From Myxococcales bacterium (GTDB lineage Bacteria > Myxococcota_C > UBA6777): 5,101 nt of DNA. Within the stretch, counting starts at the first letter, position 1. Every line of letters begins with the position of its first letter. Shown here piece by piece: positions 1-4,896 of the stretch. The stretch spans positions 1,166 to 6,266 of the forward strand of contig JALTMC010000236.1 of assembly GCA_027005175.1 (NCBI GenBank), written 5' to 3'. The position numbers were made by a program, and so were the translations under genes. The notes under the pieces were generated by a model. The model saw nothing but the letters and a program-made list of their open reading frames with translations, searched no databases and was not told the origin of the DNA.

Positions 1-72
1 AGTCAAGCCCGACAAGCTAGAGCAAGTCAAGCCCGACAAGCTAGAGCAAGTCAAGCCCAACAAGCAGCACGA
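1..72 (+). repeat. 24-bp in-frame tandem repeat (two perfect copies, one diverged)
   Basis: Bases 1-24 and 25-48 are identical 24-mers beginning AGTCAAGCCCGACAAG; bases 49-72 share the first ten bases and then diverge. The unit is a multiple of three and encodes SQARQARA, so copy-number change would keep the reading frame. The array touches the window edge and may extend upstream. Confidence 0.95.
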
Positions 73-1494
73 CCCAGAACTTTGGGTGAAAGTTTCGATA
101 AAATTCGTGATGGTGTTCGCGAAGGCGTAGAAGCAGTTGCAGAAGGTGTAAACGAAGGTATAGAAGCAGTCCGGGAAGGTGTCGAAACAGCGACAGAGGG
201 AGTTCGCGAAGGACGAGAGACAGCCGCCGAAGGTATTCGTGAAGGAGCAGAAGCCGTTGCTGATGGTGCGGAGTCGGCTTACGATGCAGTTCGTGATACA
301 GTCCAAGATGGTGTCGAGTCAGTAGAGCGGTTCTTTGGTAGTGAGCGCGAAGGTGGACTTGTGGAGGAGCAAGTCAGTCGATTGAATAGCGCAGGAGATA
401 AAGTTTCACTCGAAGTTGGTGGTGATGTCTCCGTAGAAGGCGTTCGTATTGGTGGCACCTCTCAGGTTGAAGTTAGTCGCACAAACGATAATCCACCACG
501 TTATGTTATGCGTTTGGGGACAGATGCATCGGCAGGCTTGTATGGTCAATTGGGGTCAAGTGGTGCTGGAGTAAACGCTTCAATGATGGCTCGCGGTGGT
601 GGGAGTATGGAGATGACCTTCGATTCTCCTGCTGAAGTTGCCCGAGCGGTAGGTATAATGGGACGACAGTACGCCGAAAGCAGCATTAATATGATAAGTA
701 CCAATCCACCTCCCAGCAGAATCAGCGCAGAAGATCGTGCATTTATGAACGATCGAATGTCTGCGATAGAGTTTCGGGGCGGAACTGCTTCTGAACTTGC
801 AGGGAGCCTTGACCCTGGATTCTCCAATGCCAACCTCGGTGCCAACGTATCCCAAGATGTTTCAGTGCGGTTTGAGTTTGCGCAGCGCAACCAGGCTGGA
901 GAAATAACGCGAGGCCCACGTGCTGTGTTGTCATACCAATACTCTGGTTCGGTACAAGGGAATGCAGGACCAACAGGAGGTCAGCTTCAAGGGAGACTGC
1001 AGTTGAGACAAAACATTGAACTTCCCCGTAATATGGGCACAAGAGACATACTCCAAAATCCTATGGATACCGTCCGCCGCGTTGCCGATGAAACCCGTCT
1101 AGGAGAGGCCTCAGCGACCTTCACTTTGGGAGGTAATCTCAATGCAGGTGCTGTAGGTGTTCGTAGAGCGACTGGAGGAGAGATGGAGATTGGAATCCGT
1201 GCCAATCCCAGCGAGCTCCTCAACAGTGGTGCAGCTCGCCAACTCTTCGCAGGAGACCTCCCAGGAGCAATGGAAACTCTTGGCGACAACACAACGTTGT
1301 CATACAAGGTAGAATCCATTGACACTACAAGTATAGGCTTCTCTCCCGAAATTCGAGTAAGTGGCTTTGGTGGTCGTATTGGAGCCAAAGCTGAGTTCCA
1401 GGACCGCACATTGGTTGACCAAGGGCAAATCACTGCCTCCGATGCCTACCGGCTGCTCAGCCAAAGCTTCGACCCTGCCTACACCATACAATAA
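1..1494 (+). CDS. 5'-partial protein: Q/A/R tandem repeats, 11-mer amphipathic repeats, Gly-rich beta-type domain
   Basis: The frame is open from base 1 with no stop, so the TTG at 82 (no ribosome binding site upstream, in the middle of coding repeats) is not a convincing start; the gene probably begins upstream. The visible part is 497 residues. Residues 1-24 are three 8-residue units of the type SQARQARA. Residues 38-114 are seven 11-residue units (GVREGVEAVAE, GVNEGIEAVRE and so on) with Gly or Ala opening each unit and Glu/Asp/Arg on one face, predicting a long 11/3 amphipathic helix. Residues about 125-497 are rich in Gly, Ser, Asn and alternating hydrophobic/polar runs such as KVSLEVGGDVSVEG, typical of beta strands, with short helical inserts (SPAEVARAVGIMG). 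I see no enzyme motif, membrane helix or Cys. I do not recognise the family; the architecture resembles large uncharacterised myxobacterial proteins (recollection, not a search). A secreted or membrane-surface protein is possible but inferred. Confidence 0.85.
   Translation, partial: SQARQARASQARQARASQAQQAARPRTLGESFDKIRDGVREGVEAVAEGVNEGIEAVREGVETATEGVREGRETAAEGIREGAEAVADGAESAYDAVRDTVQDGVESVERFFGSEREGGLVEEQVSRLNSAGDKVSLEVGGDVSVEGVRIGGTSQVEVSRTNDNPPRYVMRLGTDASAGLYGQLGSSGAGVNASMMARGGGSMEMTFDSPAEVARAVGIMGRQYAESSINMISTNPPPSRISAEDRAFMNDRMSAIEFRGGTASELAGSLDPGFSNANLGANVSQDVSVRFEFAQRNQAGEITRGPRAVLSYQYSGSVQGNAGPTGGQLQGRLQLRQNIELPRNMGTRDILQNPMDTVRRVADETRLGEASATFTLGGNLNAGAVGVRRATGGEMEIGIRANPSELLNSGAARQLFAGDLPGAMETLGDNTTLSYKVESIDTTSIGFSPEIRVSGFGGRIGAKAEFQDRTLVDQGQITASDAYRLLSQSFDPAYTIQ
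112..342 (+). repeat. Seven 33-bp (11-residue) degenerate coding repeats
   Basis: Seven consecutive 33-bp units encode 11-residue segments that start GV, GV, GV, GR, GA, AY and GV. The protein pattern is stronger than the DNA pattern, so selection on the helix, not recent duplication, probably maintains it. An 11-residue period is known from LEA group 3 proteins, alpha-synuclein (which also carries an EGV core), apolipoproteins and perilipins, all of which form amphipathic helices on lipid or during drying. Function here is inferred only by that analogy. Confidence 0.85.
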
Positions 1495-1505
1495 ATATCC
1501 ATCCC

Positions 1506-1531
1506 GTTGACAGAGTCAGTATAAGTTGACA
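1506..1531. repeat. Short direct repeat GTTGACA
   Basis: GTTGACA occurs at 1506-1512 and again at 1525-1531, just after the first gene and running into the first hairpin of the putative transposon end. The sequence also matches a -35 box, but no acceptable -10 box follows either copy. It could be a duplicated element end or target sequence; this is weak. Confidence 0.3.
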
Positions 1532-1629
1532 TCCTCCCCCACCAAATCCGGCTTTCGCCTGTAGATTATGGGAGGAGATTCCTTAGTGCAGCCTCTCATG
1601 CCCGAGAGGGGGTTGATATGCATCAACCC
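1532..1629 (-). other. Three consecutive hairpins, possible omega-RNA-like or transposon-end structure
   Basis: Hairpin 1 pairs TCCTCCC (1532-1538) with GGGAGGA (1570-1576) and encloses an inner stem AATC/GATT (1545-1548 with 1564-1567) capped by GGC-TTTC-GCC (1550-1559). Hairpin 2 pairs CCTCTC (1592-1597) with GAGAGG (1604-1609). Hairpin 3 pairs GGGTTGAT (1610-1617) with ATCAACCC (1622-1629) around a 4-base loop. All arms are perfect. In tnpB elements the guide RNA scaffold overlaps the gene's 3' end and the right end, which is where these lie; whether any RNA is made here is unknown. I assign the minus strand only from the inferred tnpB orientation. Confidence 0.45.
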
Positions 1630-1768
1630 TTACTTCCACATGCCCCCGTTCCGAAGAACTAGACCTAAAACAAGCGCAAAAAACTTGATGTGCCGGGTGA
1701 ATCGGGGGACATCGCATGATTTCGTTTCACTTGAAATGGATCACCACAAAAAACGACTTTCATAATCA

Positions 1769-1784
1769 CCCCGGTAATACGGGG
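1769..1784. other. Small GC-rich hairpin inside the transposon relic
   Basis: CCCCG (1769-1773) pairs with CGGGG (1780-1784) around a 6-base loop. It has no T tract on either strand, so it is not a convincing terminator. Confidence 0.3.
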
Positions 1785-1885
1785 GAATGGAACGTCGAAA
1801 TTTAGCATTCCTAGTTTTACGCTTGATCTAGGACTAGACATAGGGAGACAGTCCGCTTTAGACCGCCCAACCAAAGAAGGAACTT

Positions 1886-1908
1886 GCTACTTGTTTTCAC
1901 AAGCTAGC
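1886..1908. other. Bulged hairpin GCTA-CTTGT / ACAAG-C-TAGC
   Basis: Nine base pairs with one bulged C around the loop TTTC, at the upstream side of the tnpB-like relic. No run of T follows on either strand, so I do not call a terminator. It may be coincidental. Confidence 0.25.
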
Positions 1909-2052
1909 CGCATAGTTGCTAAAATATTCCAGCTTGTTCCAATAACGAAAAGGATACCGCAATGCTAAACATCTGTTAAGGCAAAGTTAGAGGTCGCCAG
2001 ACTTGATTTGTAGTGGGGTGGAGCAAGGAAGTAAAGCAAAACGTTGCCACCA

Positions 2053-3210
2053 TTAGGAGAGGTTGATGATGGCGATGGGGAGGAGAGATTGGTTGGGATC
2101 GAGTTCCTGGTATGCAAGAACAGGAACACAGGGAAATTGCGTCCGAATCAACTGTCGAAGCGACCAACGAATGGGGGCACTAGCAACGATGACAGGCTGC
2201 GATGCTCCTGTTGGAAGGGATCCCAGTTCTCTGTGAATAGCTTCCAAGAGAGCCTGACTTTGCTCAGGCTCTAGGTCAAGATAAGTATTGTACCGACCAA
2301 CCTGAATGGCTTTTTGCAAAGAGCTATCAAGTGAATTGTCTAGCAAGTAAGCGACCAGTGTTCCATCGGCTCGACTATATTGATAGGAGATGGCATCACG
2401 TAGATGCACTCGAACCAACTCCGTAAGCTCGTACACATCTTGAGTCAGTGTACTACGCTGTACTAAACATTCAAGTATCTCTCGAAGATTTGCAATGGAA
2501 ACATGCTCCTCCAGCAAGCTCTTCAAAATGCTTGTAAGAACTGGCAGGTTGAGTGCCTGTCTTGCCTGCTCAACAAGAGCAGGAAGGTGAACTGCCAGTT
2601 GATCAAGTAAATCTTGGGTTTCCTGAATACCAAAGAATCGGTAAGCATGTTGTAATAAGACGCTACTCAAATGTAGACCAATATACTCAGCAGCATCCCA
2701 GGTTGAATAACCAGCATCTTTGAGTTGCTCTTTCTTTTCAGCATCAACCCAGCAAGCTAGCCGCTGTGTGTGTGGATTGAGTGCTGGAGTCCCCTCCATC
2801 TTAAAAACAGTGAGGTCATCGGCTTTGGCGTCCACCAGTACCTTGTTGTCCTCAATCAGGCCTTTGCTCACAGGTGTTCCATAGATCCGAATCTCATAAC
2901 TACCAGATGCCAGGGATGCGCATTCTCCGTGTATATGGATGGTTGGCATCAGTATACCCAGCTCTTCATATATCGCTGCTCGAATTTGTGGAATGTACTC
3001 CTCCGTAAAAGAGGCCTCTGCCTCCAAGCCTGGCTCAACGAGCGGTGAAAATGTTGCAGAGAGATGAAGTGCCACAGCAGGAACCAATGGCTCCCATGTT
3101 TCGGGCTCAAGGTTCTTTTCTGCATTTGATTGATACACAAACCCTGAACTTTGAACTAGTCCGACAAAACTATCTTGAACTGTCGTGTCTTGAACTTGTT
3201 GATCAGACAT
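2053..3210 (-). CDS. Stand-alone cytoplasmic domain of a type III export gate protein (SctV/FlhA, FHIPEP family)
   Basis: The 385-residue product matches the cytoplasmic half of SctV/FlhA along almost its whole length. Visible family signatures are ELGILMPTIHIHG (84-95) followed by SYEIRIYGTPVSKG (104-117); HLSSVLLQHAYRFFGIQETQ (180-199); LLEEHVSIANLREILE (232-247); DAISYQYSRADGTL (272-285); and the C-terminal block LRQLIRTQFPCVPVLAYQEL (351-370). These span the four subdomains that in known systems assemble as a nonameric ring below the gate and dock chaperone-substrate complexes. The family's roughly 330-residue membrane half, with about eight helices and the FHIPEP signature, is missing; a 40-residue polar leader replaces it. 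The ATG at 3210 has a clean ribosome binding site and the frame is unbroken, so this looks like a real soluble gene rather than a truncation. It cannot form an export gate alone. A role as a soluble adaptor or ring partner of another T3SS is inferred. No other T3SS gene is in the window. Confidence 0.88.
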   Translation of the reverse strand: MSDQQVQDTTVQDSFVGLVQSSGFVYQSNAEKNLEPETWEPLVPAVALHLSATFSPLVEPGLEAEASFTEEYIPQIRAAIYEELGILMPTIHIHGECASLASGSYEIRIYGTPVSKGLIEDNKVLVDAKADDLTVFKMEGTPALNPHTQRLACWVDAEKKEQLKDAGYSTWDAAEYIGLHLSSVLLQHAYRFFGIQETQDLLDQLAVHLPALVEQARQALNLPVLTSILKSLLEEHVSIANLREILECLVQRSTLTQDVYELTELVRVHLRDAISYQYSRADGTLVAYLLDNSLDSSLQKAIQVGRYNTYLDLEPEQSQALLEAIHRELGSLPTGASQPVIVASAPIRWSLRQLIRTQFPCVPVLAYQELDPNQSLLPIAIINLS

Positions 3211-3217
3211 TTTCTTT

Positions 3218-3222
3218 TCTCC
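3218..3222 (-). promoter_or_regulatory. Ribosome binding site of the SctV-like gene
   Basis: On the minus strand GGAGA lies seven bases before the ATG at 3210, followed by an A-rich spacer. This good site supports the start codon and argues that the protein truly begins without a membrane half. Confidence 0.75.
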
Positions 3223-3249
3223 GTACTTGATTGTAGACAGATATTCACA

Positions 3250-3640
3250 TCAATCATCAAACCTACACGTTGTCAAATCTAATGAGATAATGAACTTGTA
3301 AAATTCTATACAACTATTGTTCCAGAGTGAAGCAATAAAAGAAAACTCCCTTTTACTACAATACATTAAAAACGACTGTATTAAATAATACAGATGTTGT
3401 TCAGGCCCCTGTATAACTTCAGGCTCTAACTCAGATACTAAGTTTATCCGATCGTTAAAAGCTATTGAACAAGAGACACCCTTCAATAACTCATGATCGT
3501 ACTCCTGCTCTTTTCGAATTATAGTTGTGTCTGCCTCTTTGCTGCTGCCCTCCAACAACGCAACTCATGTGCAACATTCTCGAACAAAATCCCGCATCAT
3601 GTTAGTTATCAGCAATTTGTATACACTTAACCTACATGCC
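3250..3640 (-). pseudogene. Histidine kinase relic (H-box plus damaged ATPase start)
   Basis: Minus-strand frames carry pieces of a two-component sensor kinase. One frame reads NMMRDFV (to about 3583); shifting by one base continues FENVAHELR (3584-3558), the classic H-box with the phospho-acceptor His at 3567-3569; shifting back gives a 102-residue frame (3558-3250) containing INLVSELEPEVIQGPEQHLYY (split here as INLVSELEPEV then IQGPEQHLYYLIQSFL), which has the form of the N-box approach of the HATPase domain. Reading the H-box frame straight through meets a TGA in the flanking frame, so at least two indels are needed. Only about 50 residues separate the His from the N-box region, short for the family, the N-box Asn residues are not evident, and the G boxes are absent. 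The protein would not be an active kinase. The 102-residue frame could still be expressed from its TTG, but no good ribosome binding site supports that. It ends 39 bases before the SctV-like gene. Confidence 0.5.
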
Positions 3641-3808
3641 AGCGGGGATATGAACGAAAAATAGTAGAATAGAGAAATCCTCTGTCAAAGCACTTTTAAC
3701 GATCGGACAAACGCAACGACAACCGCCGCCAGAACAAAGGTAGGCATCATGATGTACAGCTAAATTCAAAAGCTTTTTTACATCTTCTCCATACTGGCAT
3801 AGATACTG
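3635..3808 (-). other. Cys-rich open stretch, possible gene relic
   Basis: A minus-strand frame is open for 58 codons between a TAG at 3809-3811 and a TAG at 3632-3634. It includes KKLLNLAVHHDAYLC and the cluster CSGGGCRCVC, which has the spacing C-x4-C-x-C-x-C, preceded by two His. There is no ATG; the only possible start is a TTG without a ribosome binding site. It may be a fragment of an older gene, possibly a metal-binding one, or chance. I recognise no family. Confidence 0.2.
3777..3807 (+). promoter_or_regulatory. Weak candidate promoter for the RDD gene
   Basis: TTTACA at 3777-3782 matches five of six bases of the -35 consensus. Candidate -10 hexamers are TAGATA (3800-3805, 17-base spacer, three matches) or GATACT (3802-3807, 19-base spacer, four matches). 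Transcription would start around 3810-3815, giving a leader of about 35 bases. Weak, and dependent on a sigma-70-like consensus. Confidence 0.2.
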
Positions 3809-3847
3809 CTAAGAGAAAGGATATCTATACAAAACAGAGGCAGTATC
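3802..3847 (+). promoter_or_regulatory. 8-bp inverted repeat ending at the RDD start codon
   Basis: GATACTGC (3802-3809) and GCAGTATC (3840-3847) are perfect inverted copies 30 bases apart. The right arm abuts the ATG at 3848 and takes in the last G of the AGAGG ribosome binding site (3836-3840). The left arm overlaps the candidate -10 box. It could be a repressor site pair or, if transcribed, a stem that limits translation. A related ATACTGGC lies at 3791-3798. Confidence 0.35.
3836..3840 (+). promoter_or_regulatory. Ribosome binding site of the RDD gene
   Basis: AGAGG with a seven-base spacer to the ATG at 3848. Its last base is inside the right arm of the inverted repeat, so pairing could reduce ribosome access. 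Confidence 0.6.
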
Positions 3848-4744
3848 ATGAAACACTATATATATCTCTCTTCACAAGAAAATCCATCTCAGCCATCAGC
3901 AGTTGGATTTGTAAAGGGTTGCGACAAAACTATTCCTCAGATGAACTATTTTTTTCTGCAAGGGGAAGAGTTCAGACCCACAAAGCCTATAGTGATACCT
4001 TTTACAGATCTAGCAGAAACTCGCGAACTGCCTGTTTTTGCAGATGCGTATAAAGCGACAAACATTATGCCAGCAGACCGATTTTTGGATGCACAAAAGA
4101 CGGTGGAGCAAGAGGCCTTGTTTGTTCCTGATGTCTCATCATACCAGACAGCCCCCTTGCATCGACAACCGGCACAAACAGAGCGGGATGCGAAGCAAGT
4201 TTTTGTTCCTGTTCGTGCTGGATTTATCCAACGCTCTATTGCATATCTACTCGATATTGTCACAATGTATGGACTCGGTTATTTGTTGAGTCTCTGCTGT
4301 GCTCGGACTATGCCTTTTCTTCTCTCAGCCCATGATATTCTTACGATGTTGCCTACTCTTATGTTGGCATCAACACTAGTCCTCTTCCTACCGTCCGTAT
4401 TTTGTTTTCTTTGGGAGGGTTTCTATGGTGTGTCTTTGGGTAAAAAGCTCATGGGTCTCTCGATCCGTGATGAAAGCGGAGCTTTCGCACACTCCTACGC
4501 TTTATGGATGCGTGCCTTGCAAAAATATAGCTGCCCCCTTTTTTATTTTCTTGGTGTAATGATTGGCCTGATAGGTCTTACTTTAAATCTGCGTCTATTC
4601 TCCTTTCCATTGAGGATAGCTTTCTTTTTCCTTAGCTGTGTTGTATACTTGGTATTTCTTGTAAGTTGTTTAAAGTCACTGTTTGGCACAAAGCAAACTT
4701 GGCACGATGCCCATAGCCATACAGCTGTCTTTAAATTAAAATAA
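3848..4744 (+). CDS. RDD-family membrane protein with long soluble N-terminal extension
   Basis: The 298-residue product has an RDD domain at about 121-296. Marks of the family are R129 and D136 in the first membrane helix (GFIQRSIAYLLDIVTM), the loop motif GVSLGKKLMGLSIRDESG (194-211, matching the usual G-TLGK-LLGL-V-D-G), and the C-terminal TWHDAHSHTAVF (284-295, matching the usual LHD---GT-V). Four hydrophobic segments are visible near 130-150, 166-190, 230-247 and 252-278. Residues 1-120 are polar, without signal peptide or recognised domain, and presumably cytoplasmic. RDD proteins are small integral membrane proteins; some have been proposed as ion transporters, but the function of most is unknown, and I cannot assign a substrate. 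The ATG is chosen because AGAGG stands seven bases upstream. Unusual features are Cys in several membrane segments and the N-terminal extension. The next gene starts 152 bases downstream on the same strand. Confidence 0.85.
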   Translation: MKHYIYLSSQENPSQPSAVGFVKGCDKTIPQMNYFFLQGEEFRPTKPIVIPFTDLAETRELPVFADAYKATNIMPADRFLDAQKTVEQEALFVPDVSSYQTAPLHRQPAQTERDAKQVFVPVRAGFIQRSIAYLLDIVTMYGLGYLLSLCCARTMPFLLSAHDILTMLPTLMLASTLVLFLPSVFCFLWEGFYGVSLGKKLMGLSIRDESGAFAHSYALWMRALQKYSCPLFYFLGVMIGLIGLTLNLRLFSFPLRIAFFFLSCVVYLVFLVSCLKSLFGTKQTWHDAHSHTAVFKLK

Positions 4745-4867
4745 AATATTTCCCATGTAGAAGGTGTTGCGCGTTTTGCGCCAAAAACCACACGTCCTCA
4801 TGTACTTGCACATATGCGGCAAGACAAGGAGCTTGAAGCACTTCGTGGATGCGATGTGGTTGAATAG
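4745..4867 (+). pseudogene. Coding-like fragment in frame after the RDD stop codon
   Basis: Straight after the RDD TAA, the same frame stays open for 40 codons to a TAG at 4865-4867. It contains EGVARFAPKTTRPHVLAHM and RQDKELEALRGCDVVE, which have the balanced, helix-forming composition of a real protein C terminus, unlike the hydrophobic RDD end. The only ATG inside (CAT-ATG-CGG near 4814) would leave 17 residues, and no ribosome binding site precedes it. It could be the remains of a separate gene whose 5' part was deleted, or a stop-interrupted C-terminal extension of the RDD protein. I do not recognise a family. Confidence 0.35.
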
Positions 4868-4885
4868 ACAACCAAATAACTCCGT

Positions 4886-4890
4886 GGAGA
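4886..4890 (+). promoter_or_regulatory. Ribosome binding site of the 3'-truncated gene
   Basis: GGAGA six bases before the ATG at 4897. This decides the start and supports the frame being translated. Confidence 0.65.
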
Positions 4891-4896
4891 ACGACC

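Larger units (their letters stand above)
1525..1967 (-). mobile_element. Decayed IS200/IS605-type element: relic of tnpB 3' end and right end
   Basis: No intact gene lies between 1495 and 2052. The stretch TTGACATCCTCCC ... GGGAGGA-GATTCC at 1526-1582 has the form I know from the hairpin directly downstream of many tnpB (IS1341-type) genes. Reading the minus strand towards it, broken frames give TnpB-like pieces in the expected order: W-NKLEY at about 1924-1940, resembling the conserved LEYK stretch before the zinc ribbon; then a 69-residue frame (1665-1874) with two isolated Cys but no intact CxxC pairs; then a frame ending LGLVLRNGGMWK near 1633-1667, where the C-terminal tail of TnpB would lie. 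Several stops and frame changes interrupt it, the N-terminal two thirds including the RuvC core are absent, and no TnpA is visible, so it cannot encode a working nuclease. Alternative: an unrelated structured intergenic region. Confidence 0.5.

Noticed and set aside
1-72. CRISPR array
   Set aside because: The units are directly adjacent 24-mers with no spacers and are in frame with a coding sequence.
82-84. TTG as start codon of the first gene
   Set aside because: The frame is open upstream with in-frame coding repeats, and no ribosome binding site precedes the TTG.
546-1491. Several minus-strand open frames under the first gene
   Set aside because: They lie inside a long plus-strand coding frame with clear protein repeats and domain-like composition; they have no recognisable features and are shadows.
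1568-1765. 65-residue plus-strand frame
   Set aside because: It runs across the hairpins and opposite the tnpB-like relic; it resembles the reverse of transposon debris, with no family features.
2044-2274. 76-residue plus-strand frame
   Set aside because: It lies antisense to the 3' end of the SctV-like gene, which has strong family signatures.
3271-3276. Minus-strand TTGACA as -35 box for the SctV-like gene
   Set aside because: A perfect -35 hexamer, but none of the hexamers 16-18 bases downstream resembles a -10 box.
3745-3777. Palindromes CATCATGATG (3745-3754) and AAAAGCTTTT as operator sites
   Set aside because: Short, simple palindromes expected by chance; no second copies at a sensible spacing from a promoter.
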